Below are positions 34,701 to 41,738 of a DNA stretch of 43,292 nucleotides, piece after piece. Below the pieces are notes generated by a model. That model did no database searches and was not told the origin of the DNA. It saw nothing but the letters and a program-made list of their open reading frames with translations. A program made the position numbers and the translations under genes. Source of the stretch: Oscillospiraceae bacterium (lineage in GTDB: Bacteria; Bacillota; Clostridia; Oscillospirales; CAG-272). The stretch lies in NCBI GenBank assembly GCA_015065285.1, contig SVQP01000012.1, forward strand, positions 1 to 43,292. The letters run 5' to 3'. The number at the start of each line of letters is the position of its first letter. Positions within the stretch are counted from its first letter, which is position 1.

Positions 34701-34897
34701 GTGGACATGCCGTCGCGGCAGTGCATATGAAAGCCGCCAAGACCCATTTGCTTGAAAATATCAATCTGGCGCAAAAGCTCGTCCTTTTCAAGCTCGCAGT
34801 TCCAAGCCCAGAAGGGAGTACCGCGGTATTCTGCAGTGGGGTTTGCAAAAAGCTGCTTATCCAGCTCGGGTGTGCTTCGATTCTTATCGTAAATCAT
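31784..34897 (-). CDS. GH106/alpha-L-rhamnosidase-like glycoside hydrolase
   Basis: This 1037-residue protein has no signal peptide. The N-terminal region matches the GH106-type catalytic domain: GTPFWAWNCELEKDELLRQ, MGLGGFHMHCRDGMSTTYL, and LAWLYDEDKWPSGFGGGYV. It contains PAIFTDEPQFM and GHMMEEPTLHSQ with candidate catalytic Glu residues. The second half has a galactose-binding-like beta-sandwich (about 800-1030). It likely removes rhamnose or a related sugar from imported oligosaccharides inside the cell. The start is ATG 34897, after AAGGAG; the frame is open further upstream, but the promoter at 34944-34972 excludes that. The family call rests on motif memory, and the exact GH family is uncertain. 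Confidence 0.75.
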   Translation of the reverse strand: MIYDKNRSTPELDKQLFANPTAEYRGTPFWAWNCELEKDELLRQIDIFKQMGLGGFHMHCRDGMSTTYLSDDFMELVKACTDHAEKNQMLAWLYDEDKWPSGFGGGYVTREDAYRQRFLTFTSNPGYKTVETSVLIAKFDVVLDENKCLKSYRKVQDGDAIEGTLWTVWRELAGKSPWYNNQSYVDTLNKAAIEKFVQITHERYKQKIGDRFGTVVPAIFTDEPQFMRKGTLSFADSKHDVHLPWTDDLEQTFKAAYGDSLVDHLPELLWDLPDGQISLTRYHYHDHVSERFAKAFADTCGDWCDANGIALTGHMMEEPTLHSQTAAIGDCMRSYRAFGIPGIDMLCARFEFTTAKQCQSSVHQYGRPGMMSELYGVTGWDFDFRGHKLHGDWQAALGVTVRVQHLSWVSMKGTAKRDYPASISYQSPWYREYSYVEDHFGRVNTALTRGKPLVKVGVVHPVESYWLHWGPNEQTQLVRDKLDGNFQNVTSWLLRGNIDFDYICESTLPVLCPTASAPLQVGEMAYDVIIVPECETLRSTTLARLEAFRAAGGKLVFMGDAPKYEDAKPSLRGKQLFEQSTQIAFSRGALLEELYPDRTVEIRNFSGAYTDNLIHQIRRDTHGVWLFISHCTEPYNKDVAREMGIHVYVKGKYKPQLWDTVTGEIKPVRYSNLTGGKTHVIMTLHDYDSALLYFEDTDEDSSLEPKAVAAPTPIGIVRMKAGYGTWADGNANADPIANVPMTVPYTLDEPNVLLLDIAKYALDDQPLSGPEEILRIDATIRRKLGFPAGKAQPWVIEAKPAEHTVTLEYTVYSEIDYANPVLALEDAELATIIWNGQHVDAKPDGYYVDRSIGKVALPPLVKGENVLRVTLPIAERSNCEAMYLLGQFGVKVAGRWLCVTDLPEALGFSDLTYQGLPFYGGAVSYHIPVSCAQDWDAVIRVPHYAAAVNTVQVDGQKRAVVAYPPYLADLGTLKAGQHTISVTSYVSRRNCFGDVHNADEKFSWQGPSAWVTSGSEWTYEYRLRRTGILTTPEIFKK

Positions 34898-34943
34898 ATA
34901 ATCTCCTTCCTGCCATGAAAGAATTGGGGGATTCGCTGTTTTT

Positions 34944-34972
34944 ATTATAATGGATATGGCGGCGCATTGCAA
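34944..34972 (-). promoter_or_regulatory. Sigma-A promoter of the GH106-like gene
   Basis: On the - strand: TTGCAA (34972-34967), a 17-bp spacer and TATAAT (34949-34944). Confidence 0.8.
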
Positions 34973-34999
34973 GAGTGCATGCAAAATTTTGGCAAAAGA

Positions 35000-35030
35000 A
35001 AAAGAGATGAAGGGGATCTTCATCTCTTTT
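35000..35030. terminator. Terminator after the HExxH lipoprotein gene
   Basis: A 13-bp stem (AAAAGAGATGAAG at 35000-35012 with 35018-35030) has a GGGAT loop. On the - strand it is followed by TCTTTTGCC after the TTTT of the arm. Confidence 0.88.
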
Positions 35031-35082
35031 GTCGGCCATGGTCGCAGCAAGCCCTGACGTAGGCATGGCTGCGCCCTTTGCT

Positions 35083-36612
35083 TTATGATTCGTACTTGCT
35101 ATAATCTTGGTAGTGGCTTTCGATGTGTCCGATCCAATCGCGAACCAATTCATGATACATTTTCGGCAGTGGCGTTTGATCACCGCAAATCGAATTGATC
35201 ACAGCTTGATCGCCATATTGGTTTACCAAATACTGAACGAATGAAGAGCCGGCAAGGTAGGATCCGTCAGGATCTCTGAGACTATAGAACCATACGGCGA
35301 TATTCTCAACATCTTGGTAATCGTTTGCCATATCAATGGGACGTTGGATCTTTTCGAGATACTCTTGTACGTATTTTGTTTCGGGAGTTTTCTCCGTATT
35401 GTTATAATCCCAATTCAATAAAGCCATTCCATAGTAATCGTATCTGTATGAATAATATCTTGCAAAGCCTTCAATTTTCCATGCTTGCGCAGAAGAGACG
35501 TGTTGCGTTAAAGCATGAATATATTCATGCATGAGTGAATCAACGTTTTTTACGTATATCGTATGCGTATTGACTTGATAAAAAGAAGTTTGCGACAGAT
35601 TGGTGTTGGCGAATATGATGCTCAAGTCATTGTTATAGGAATCAAGTGCAAAAAGCTCTTGGTACTGCTTCATTTGCGCTAAATTGATTTGGAAGAACTC
35701 CTTGGTGTCCCCATAATTTTGGTGGAGGAATCCGTCATATACCAGCGGATTATATTGAGTGTGCATATCCTTCCAATTGTTCCTGATATAGAAGGTTCCG
35801 AAATCGGTGAAAAGCAGATAATCGAATGCATGACCGCCATACCCGAAGCGAAGATTGGACGGTGTATAATCAAAGCCATTGTCACGGTAAAATTTTTCCA
35901 ATGCACTGCTGACAGATATTGCTCCTTCCGCTGTATCCGAATCGGATAATAATGCCTGTAAAGCGTCCTCTCCCTTCTCAGTGGTATAAGCTTGGGCGAA
36001 GCTGTGTGCGATCAATTTGACTGAGGAAAGATCGTCTTCCGACACAAATGCCGGGTCAAAGCACAGCAAGTTCAGATCACATGCATCAGCTAAGGTCGGC
36101 GGGGTGAACGTGTTGCCTGAGGTTGGGGTGTTGCAAAGCAGATTGGCGTAACCGTATGCCAGTCCGTAATGACTGTATGCACCGTAAGCGGCAAGCAGTA
36201 CGTTGGCTGTATACTCAACTGATTCCCAGTCCTGATACGCCAAATATAATTTGTTCTCTTTCACGTAAACGTCCGGATATGTCTGCTCGGTGAAAACGTA
36301 TATCTCGGGCAGGGAATCCGCTGTTCTTTGTTTTGATAGAATTTTGTCGGTCGCTTGGATGCAAGCAGCCCTGTCTGCGTGTTCCACAGCTGACTCAAAA
36401 TAGTATCGGGCATATGCGGTTTCGGTGCAGTCCGTTTTGATACGAAATGCGTATTGCTCAGCCGGCTCGGAATAAGTGATTTCTTGTATGCGATATTCAT
36501 ATTCAGTTGGCTGCTCGGGCTGCTGTTCGGTAAGCTGCTCGGAGGACGGGGGATTGGTGCATCCGCATAGCAGCAGAATCGGAATCAGTATGAGTGATGC
36601 GAACTTTTTCAT
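35083..36612 (-). CDS. Lipoprotein with HExxH metallopeptidase motif
   Basis: This 509-residue protein has a signal peptide (MKKFASLILIPILLLCG), a lipobox Cys18 and a Gln/Glu/Pro linker. The body is Tyr- and Asp-rich. LMHEYIHALTQHV contains HExxH (His362, Glu363, His366), the zinc motif of gluzincin or collagenase-like peptidases. GFARYYSYRYDYY follows about 20 residues later, near where a third ligand is expected, though a clear Glu was not fixed. It probably acts at the cell surface on proteins or peptides. AGGAGAT lies before ATG 36612. The gene has its own promoter and terminator. The peptidase family is not assigned. Confidence 0.72.
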   Translation of the reverse strand: MKKFASLILIPILLLCGCTNPPSSEQLTEQQPEQPTEYEYRIQEITYSEPAEQYAFRIKTDCTETAYARYYFESAVEHADRAACIQATDKILSKQRTADSLPEIYVFTEQTYPDVYVKENKLYLAYQDWESVEYTANVLLAAYGAYSHYGLAYGYANLLCNTPTSGNTFTPPTLADACDLNLLCFDPAFVSEDDLSSVKLIAHSFAQAYTTEKGEDALQALLSDSDTAEGAISVSSALEKFYRDNGFDYTPSNLRFGYGGHAFDYLLFTDFGTFYIRNNWKDMHTQYNPLVYDGFLHQNYGDTKEFFQINLAQMKQYQELFALDSYNNDLSIIFANTNLSQTSFYQVNTHTIYVKNVDSLMHEYIHALTQHVSSAQAWKIEGFARYYSYRYDYYGMALLNWDYNNTEKTPETKYVQEYLEKIQRPIDMANDYQDVENIAVWFYSLRDPDGSYLAGSSFVQYLVNQYGDQAVINSICGDQTPLPKMYHELVRDWIGHIESHYQDYSKYES

Positions 36613-36646
36613 GGTATGATCTCCTGATAAGGGATGGTACGATTCT

Positions 36647-36675
36647 ATTATAATACAAAGCCTTGGAAAAATCAA
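36647..36675 (-). promoter_or_regulatory. Sigma-A promoter of the HExxH lipoprotein gene
   Basis: On the - strand: TTGATT (36675-36670), a 17-bp spacer and TATAAT (36652-36647). Confidence 0.85.
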
Positions 36676-36699
36676 GAACGAGTGAAGACACTCAGGCGC

Positions 36700-37869
36700 T
36701 CAAATCGTTTCAAGGTCAAGCCAAATGAACCTCGGGTGATAGCAGTAGGGTGTGTTGTCACCGTTCCACACGTTGGTGTTATAGCTGATCAGTAAACGGC
36801 TTCCCACCGACAGGTGGGGATGTGCCTTGGCGTTATACGTAAATATCGTATCCTCTTTGCCGTTTGCATCCAACACAGCCTTTCCTGCCTCGGGCGCGCG
36901 GTAAAAACGAACGGCATCTCCAAAAGGTCCGTACGGTGTGTCGGCAATGGCATAGGCGATATCACCGGAAACACACTGATCCATGAATATGGCAATGTAA
37001 TTTCCTGCCTTCGGGCCTGTGGGAATGGGTGTCACACTGTATTCGCGGGATATGCCCCGGATCACGGCAGCGGAATCTGCAAGGCTTTTGCTCCATTTGC
37101 TTCCGTCATAGTATTTCAGCTTGGAAAAATCGGGAAAATCCTCTGCCTTGATACGGGAAACGTAACCGCTGTAATCGCGACCGCCACCGTAGACGTAGAT
37201 ATATCCGTCAGGATTGGGCGCTCCCGCTTCTTTTGTATTGACGTGCACGGCGTAGCCGTAGTCTATTGCCAGCTCGCCTTGTTGGTTCAGCATACAGAGC
37301 TGTGGGATGGCTTCGATCAGGGAATAATGCTGAAAATCGGCGTTGCCCTGTACGATCGGGAACACTGCCATATCCACCCTGTCATTGGCAAGTCCGACAG
37401 GGGTATAACAGAACAGATACAGCTTATCCCCCAGAACAAGACCGTCCGTGAACCATTTCGGAGCGCCCACGAGATTTTTCTTCTCGTTGTTGTCAAGATC
37501 GCTTTTGTCCAGGGTACAGCTGCCGCCCTTGCCCCAGATAAATCTGCACCTCGCGGTGTCGGGCTTGTTTCCTTCAAGGATCGCGCAGGTATGGTTAGGC
37601 ATAGCCTTTCGCACCGCGTGTCTTCCGTCCTTGCTTGCGGTACCGAACAGCGTATCGCTGAAAATAAAAAAGGTCTTGGTGCAGTCAGTGGCACCGGCAA
37701 AGGCATCGTTTCCATCCAGCGCAAAGGAGTATATCCCGTCAGCGCCGATCCACGCGGTTTCGGTCACGTCGTATCTCTGGAAAAGTCTGCTCCATTCATC
37801 CGCCGCCTCTACCTTTATGCCGGGCTCGATATGGGTATTGTTCTTGATAGTTTGGTCCATACAATTCAT
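36700..37869 (-). CDS. DUF5005/DUF4185-like beta-propeller protein
   Basis: This protein of about 389 residues looks like a five-bladed propeller of the GH43/DUF4185-related type: AWIGADGIYSFALDG, KTFFIFSDTLFG, GAPKWFTDGLVLGDKLYLF, DGYIYVYGGGRDYSG and FDLETI-like ends. Such proteins often act on plant or host glycans. No signal peptide is visible. The start is unclear. The good site AAAGGAG (37905-37899) lies 29 nt before ATG 37869, separated by a 14-bp perfect palindrome. TTG 37932 has only a weak site, and ATG 37860 is also possible. It is preceded by a clear promoter, with GC-rich repeats behind it. Confidence 0.6.
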   Translation of the reverse strand: MNCMDQTIKNNTHIEPGIKVEAADEWSRLFQRYDVTETAWIGADGIYSFALDGNDAFAGATDCTKTFFIFSDTLFGTASKDGRHAVRKAMPNHTCAILEGNKPDTARCRFIWGKGGSCTLDKSDLDNNEKKNLVGAPKWFTDGLVLGDKLYLFCYTPVGLANDRVDMAVFPIVQGNADFQHYSLIEAIPQLCMLNQQGELAIDYGYAVHVNTKEAGAPNPDGYIYVYGGGRDYSGYVSRIKAEDFPDFSKLKYYDGSKWSKSLADSAAVIRGISREYSVTPIPTGPKAGNYIAIFMDQCVSGDIAYAIADTPYGPFGDAVRFYRAPEAGKAVLDANGKEDTIFTYNAKAHPHLSVGSRLLISYNTNVWNGDNTPYCYHPRFIWLDLETI

Positions 37870-37979
37870 GGGCGAAGCCCGATCGGGCTGCGTTGTTTCT
37901 CCTTTGCGTAATTGTTTGATAGCCGATTGCAAAATGATTCCAATTTGGGCTTGTCGGGGAGCGGGGAACGGCTAAGCAT

Positions 37980-38008
37980 ATTATATCATAATAGATCTAT
38001 TTTCTCAA
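37980..38008 (-). promoter_or_regulatory. Sigma-A promoter of the propeller gene
   Basis: On the - strand: TTGAGA (38008-38003), a 17-bp spacer and TATAAT (37985-37980), with extended TG. Confidence 0.8.
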
Positions 38009-38027
38009 GATTTCTTACGGAAATTTC

Positions 38028-38109
38028 GCGCAAGCCGCTCTCCGATCTCCGAGCGGCGAATGCGAACCCAGCGAGGCGAGCCTGCGGCTCGACTCGCCGG
38101 GTGAGATTC
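38028..38109. repeat. 82-bp perfect direct repeat, copy 1
   Basis: Identical base for base to 38255-38336. It contains the core CGAATGCGAACCCA and the hairpin GCCGCTC/GAGCGGC. Confidence 0.92.
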
Positions 38110-38130
38110 CTCGTATGGGGCAGCAGAAAA

Positions 38131-38162
38131 AGAACAGGCACCTCATTCGAGGTGCCTGTTCT
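38131..38162 (-). terminator. Terminator-like hairpin between repeat units
   Basis: A 14-bp perfect stem (AGAACAGGCACCTC at 38131-38144 with 38149-38162) and an ATTC loop. On the - strand it continues into TTTTCTGC; on the + strand into CTTCCGG. Confidence 0.7.
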
Positions 38163-38254
38163 CTTCCGGTAAAGCAGCGTCAAGCCAAATCGAAACACGG
38201 GAATCTCGCCTTTGGCGAGAATTCGCACGCTCTCCGCCTGGAGAATGTCTTGCT

Positions 38255-38336
38255 GCGCAAGCCGCTCTCCGATCTCCGAGCGGCGAATGCGAACCCAGCG
38301 AGGCGAGCCTGCGGCTCGACTCGCCGGGTGAGATTC
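38255..38336. repeat. 82-bp perfect direct repeat, copy 2
   Basis: Identical to 38028-38109, with 145 bp between the copies. Here it is the second part of a full repeat unit. Confidence 0.92.
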
Positions 38337-38392
38337 TTTGTGCATATATTTATGCGATGTACGGGAATTTCGCGCAAAGCGCGAATATTCGC

Positions 38393-40012
38393 TCACTTGC
38401 CGCTGGAAAATGCCCCGCTGCGCGGGTCGCTTTCCGACGGCTGCGTGGCGAATGCGAACCCAATCGTGCGCTCTGCGCACGAAATGGGTTCGCGTCGGGT
38501 CACCAAAAAAGGAACAGGAGCACTTTTGTGCTCCTGTTCCTTTTTTGGTGAAGCGGACGATGCGATGCCCGAACTATTTGCCATATTTTCAATTTCTTCA
38601 GTTGTAGGTATATCGATTGGCTTATCATCAAAGGTGAGGAACACCTTGATATAACCGTCATAAACGAAGATAGCTTTTACGAGTCCGTCAATCAGCCGTT
38701 CTTTATTCTTCTCGAATCTCAGATCAAGATTACGGAACTTATGAAGCGTGAACAGAATGAAATCCTTTGTGATTTTCGGCTTCTTGTCCTCTTCAGCCTT
38801 GATACTCCAAGTGAGTTTTTCCTCTTCCGCTTCCAGTTCCTCAAGCCTTGATTTTGTGGTGCGAGTCACAACGCCTTTTTCGATGGCTTTCATAATGTTA
38901 TCGATTGAGGAGCGAACCTCTTTGAGCTGTGCCTCAAGAGCGAGAATCATCTCGTCATCCTCGTTCAAGAGAGCCATCACATCGTCAGCCATATCGCTGA
39001 GAAGCTTATCGTTGTTCAGCCAAGCGGATATCTGCTCGATAACCTTGTCTTCAATCCAATTCTTGCGGATTGCCTTGCGGTCACATTCGTGCCGTTTGGC
39101 ACTTGCACATTTATAATAACGATAAATCACACCGTTAGGCTTGTTCGCACTGTCACCTACAAACATAGAATTGCAAGTTCCGCAGAACAGCTTGGTCGTC
39201 AGGATGTATCTGTCGGGGGCTTTGGCTTTGCCCGTGGCGTGTTTGTTTTGCCCCATGCGAACGGCTACTCTGTTGAAGATGTCATCGGAAACGATAGCAG
39301 GAATTGCATGAGGAATAACGATGTCCTTATAACTGTACTCACCGATATATCTGCGATTGGAAAAGATGCGAGTAAGTGAATTCTTATTGAAACGGTTACC
39401 TTGGGATGTGCGGATACCCCTTGCATTCAGATCTTCAATAATGTCGGTGATGGATTCGCCACCTGCGTATCTGCGGAACATTTCAATTACAAGCGGAGCT
39501 TTTTCGGGATCAATCTGATAATGGTGTTCATCATCTATCACGAAACCAAGCGGAATTTGACCGCCGTTGAAGCGAGCTTTGAGCGCATTCTCAGTCATAC
39601 CACGGGATACTTTTTCTGCCAGATCAGCAGAGTAGTATTCTGCCATGCCCTCAAGTACCGACTCAAGAATGATTCCTTCCGCGCCACCGGATATGGATTC
39701 CGTTGCGGAAATGACTTTGACATCGTTCTTACGCAGCATCGCCTTGTACTTTGCCGAATCGTAACGGTTACGAGAGAATCGGTCGAGCTTCCATACGATA
39801 ACCACATCAAAGTTCTTCTTCGCACTGTCTTTGATCATCCGCTGAAATTCGGGACGGTTGTCTGTCTTGGCTGAGTAAGCCCTGTCAATATACGTTCCCA
39901 CGATATCAATGCCGTTCTTATTGGCATATGCCGTATTTTCACGAATCTGCCCCTCGATAGACTCTTCACGCTGATTGTCCGAGGAATATCGCGCATAGAT
40001 TACGCCGCGCAT
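38393..40012 (-). CDS. Large serine recombinase
   Basis: This 539-residue site-specific recombinase has an N-terminal resolvase domain (VIYARYSSDNQREESIEGQ with nucleophile Ser10, WKLDRFSRNRYDSAKYK). A recombinase domain (PLGFVIDDEHHYQID, RIFSNRRYIGEY), a zinc ribbon (CGTCNSMF ... CASAKRHEC) and a coiled coil (EDDEMILALEAQLKEVRSSI) follow. Such enzymes integrate or excise mobile elements. ATG 40012 is 8 nt after GGGAG. The natural C terminus seems to be near ENMANSSGIASSA. The last 50 or so residues (from SPKKEQEHKSAPVPF) are encoded by a terminator hairpin and a repeat unit, so they are probably an accidental extension. Confidence 0.92.
   Translation of the reverse strand: MRGVIYARYSSDNQREESIEGQIRENTAYANKNGIDIVGTYIDRAYSAKTDNRPEFQRMIKDSAKKNFDVVIVWKLDRFSRNRYDSAKYKAMLRKNDVKVISATESISGGAEGIILESVLEGMAEYYSADLAEKVSRGMTENALKARFNGGQIPLGFVIDDEHHYQIDPEKAPLVIEMFRRYAGGESITDIIEDLNARGIRTSQGNRFNKNSLTRIFSNRRYIGEYSYKDIVIPHAIPAIVSDDIFNRVAVRMGQNKHATGKAKAPDRYILTTKLFCGTCNSMFVGDSANKPNGVIYRYYKCASAKRHECDRKAIRKNWIEDKVIEQISAWLNNDKLLSDMADDVMALLNEDDEMILALEAQLKEVRSSIDNIMKAIEKGVVTRTTKSRLEELEAEEEKLTWSIKAEEDKKPKITKDFILFTLHKFRNLDLRFEKNKERLIDGLVKAIFVYDGYIKVFLTFDDKPIDIPTTEEIENMANSSGIASSASPKKEQEHKSAPVPFLVTRREPISCAERTIGFAFATQPSESDPRSGAFSSGK
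38500..38551. terminator. 24-bp perfect hairpin with A6/T6 arms, inside the recombinase frame
   Basis: 38500-38523 pairs perfectly with 38528-38551 around TTTT. The arm contains AAAAAAGG on one side and CCTTTTTT on the other, so it would work as a terminator on either strand. It lies within the last 54 codons of the recombinase frame. Confidence 0.75.
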
Positions 40013-40039
40013 CGAGTCATCTCCCTTCTACATGATTGC

Positions 40040-40462
40040 TTAATTGGCGTGAATATATTTTGTGATAAAGTTGACACAAGCTCTAACAAAAATAGCAGTG
40101 AATTTTTCAAAATCAATGGTTGTGTTGAAAAAGTACACCAATTCATTTGAAGTGTTTAACAACTTAATCAGTGAGTCATGCTTTTCAAAATATATCTTGC
40201 TTTCTTCATCACAATATTGTAACTGGATGTTTTTGATTTCATTTTTTATATTATTCTTTTTACTTTGAATAGATGATAGCAATCCACAATCTTCTCGAGA
40301 GTTGAATAACTGTATTGACCAAAAGTCTCCTTCATGTAAAACGATATTTCTTGTTTCTCTTAATATTTCTGCAAACAAAATCATTGATGTTTCATTGTCA
40401 TACAACTCCGACTGCTCTTCACGTATTTCTCCATTTGGTGAGCATGGAGTTATATCAAACAT
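40040..40462 (-). CDS. AT-rich ORF of unknown function
   Basis: The 140-residue frame is acidic and Asn/Ile/Phe-rich, markedly more AT-rich than its neighbours and without recognised motifs. It is mostly helical in appearance (SIQSKKNNIKNEIKNIQLQYC, SLIKLLNTSNELVYFF). No ribosome binding site precedes ATG 40462. The same frame extends 13 codons further upstream (DRNTFDDIIDHFK) directly to the stop of the lipoprotein gene, with no usual start. It may be a truncated remnant or a gene with an unusual start. It lies between the recombinase and the lipoprotein. Confidence 0.45.
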   Translation of the reverse strand: MFDITPCSPNGEIREEQSELYDNETSMILFAEILRETRNIVLHEGDFWSIQLFNSREDCGLLSSIQSKKNNIKNEIKNIQLQYCDEESKIYFEKHDSLIKLLNTSNELVYFFNTTIDFEKFTAIFVRACVNFITKYIHAN

Positions 40463-40501
40463 CTTAAAATGATCTATGATATCATCAAACGTATTCCTGT
40501 C

Positions 40502-41725
40502 TCAATTTTCCGTCATAATGGTATAGGACTGATCCTTCAGATTGTAAATGACTATTTTTATTCCGTGGGACATTTGATTTTCAAGCTTCGACCGCTGATG
40601 GTCACCGCGGAATACAATTTGTTCATCATCAGCCGAAATGATACCATAAATTTCCCAATCACCCTCAATGGTAATCTTTTCGACCTCCAATGTTTCAAGG
40701 TCAACTTTGAGCACACCGTCTGTACGCACTGCCACATATTCGGGGATCTCCATCTTTAGTTCCGGATCATATACGGTGTACATGCCGAGATACTTGTGCA
40801 TAACCGAAATTGCATACAGATGAGTGTCAGTGAACAGCATTTGCTGGGTTCCGAGCGCACCGTCGACTACCACTTGCGGTTCCGCAGACACATCATCAAG
40901 TGGGATGCGGTAATAGGTGTAGCTTCTCGTCGGCCAGCGATAGGAACCCCATTTGCCGGTCTGATAATCGTAAGCAGGCAGTTCGAGATTTTCATTAAGT
41001 TCATATACCTCATCGTCGCAATAATACAGATAGCCGTTATGAATGTAAAAGCCGTAGTGATGCTTTGAAGTATAAAGCAGCTCCTGCCCGGTAAAATCGA
41101 CAGTTCGGTAAATATTGCCGAAATCGTCGGAATAGTAGAAATACCCGTCCTCGATGGCGCAGAGCAGATAATTGATCTCTGCCGTTTCGGTAAGCTGTGT
41201 CAGATTTCGCCCGTTTTTGTCAAGGAAAAAGATTCTGTAATAATAATCATCGGTATTTGTTGCGATAAAATAGAACTTGTCGCCGACAATGCTGATCTGA
41301 TTGATCGCAGAACAGTCAAGTCCATCTGCGAACATTTCCCGTTTTCCCTCGGCAAAATCAATTCGTGCGATTCCGTGAACCTGATCAAAATCGGTGATAT
41401 TCTTTAAGTAACTGTATGACACATAAAGCACAATGCCGTTTTTTGAGGCGGCTTCGTCCACCACCAGATGATAGAAGAACCCGTTCGGCAGGTACGCGAT
41501 GCAATCTTCGGTGTCATGCTTGCACAGCGGATCGTGGCAGAGGACGGCAGTTTCGCCCGTGTCAAATCGGGTGTATTTCAGATATTTTTGCTCGGTGAAA
41601 TAGAGAATGTTATCGTAAATATAGGAACTGCCCCCCATGTATACCTCGTCGGAGGCTTGCCTGCAGGCAGAAAGAGAAGCAACTACTGTGATAGTCAATA
41701 TGAAAAGCAGGATAATTCGTTTCAA
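40502..41725 (-). CDS. Lipoprotein with propeller-like repeats (DUF5050-like)
   Basis: This 407-residue protein starts at TTG 41725, 7 nt after AAAGGAG. The signal peptide MKRIILLFILTITVV leads to a lipobox Cys21 (LSAC). The mature part has repeated blade-like motifs: GSSYIYDNILYFTEQK, NQISIVGDKFYFIATN, AIEDGYFYYSDDFGNIYRT, HNGYLYYCDDEVYEL and ISADDEQIVFRGD. This is the pattern of a surface beta-propeller. CHDPLCKHDTEDC is a Cys/His cluster. It is co-transcribed with the ABC ATPase, whose stop overlaps its ribosome binding region, so it is probably a surface partner of that transporter. Confidence 0.72.
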   Translation of the reverse strand: MKRIILLFILTITVVASLSACRQASDEVYMGGSSYIYDNILYFTEQKYLKYTRFDTGETAVLCHDPLCKHDTEDCIAYLPNGFFYHLVVDEAASKNGIVLYVSYSYLKNITDFDQVHGIARIDFAEGKREMFADGLDCSAINQISIVGDKFYFIATNTDDYYYRIFFLDKNGRNLTQLTETAEINYLLCAIEDGYFYYSDDFGNIYRTVDFTGQELLYTSKHHYGFYIHNGYLYYCDDEVYELNENLELPAYDYQTGKWGSYRWPTRSYTYYRIPLDDVSAEPQVVVDGALGTQQMLFTDTHLYAISVMHKYLGMYTVYDPELKMEIPEYVAVRTDGVLKVDLETLEVEKITIEGDWEIYGIISADDEQIVFRGDHQRSKLENQMSHGIKIVIYNLKDQSYTIMTEN

Positions 41726-41738
41726 TTTTTTACTCCTT

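Larger units (their letters stand above)
38020..38499. ncRNA. Three-unit GC-rich structured repeat with covarying hairpins
   Basis: Units begin near ACGGRAATYTCGC and share the core CGAATGCGAACCCA. Unit 2 (about 38196-38336) and unit 3 (about 38361-38499) place different sequences in equivalent helices. TCTCGCC/GGCGAGA (38204-38220) matches TTCGCGC/GCGCGAA (38369-38385). CTTGC/GCAAG (38249-38261) matches CCCGC/GCGGG (38414-38426). The hairpin after the core, CGAGCC/GGCTCG in units 1-2, becomes TCGTGCGC/GCGCACGA in unit 3. Unit 1 (38020-38109) lacks the first part. The transcribed strand is unknown. Part of unit 3 is read as the C terminus of the recombinase. Confidence 0.6.

Noticed and set aside
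38041..38109. tRNA-like or attachment-site core in the GAACCCA...GGGT motif of the repeat
   Set aside because: No cloverleaf, acceptor stem or T-loop could be drawn; the motif is part of a simple hairpin.
37986..38480. 164-residue minus-strand frame over the GC-rich repeats
   Set aside because: Its residues simply translate the repeat units (FAFAARRSESGLR twice). GC-rich repeats lack stops, and no ribosome binding site or promoter fits.
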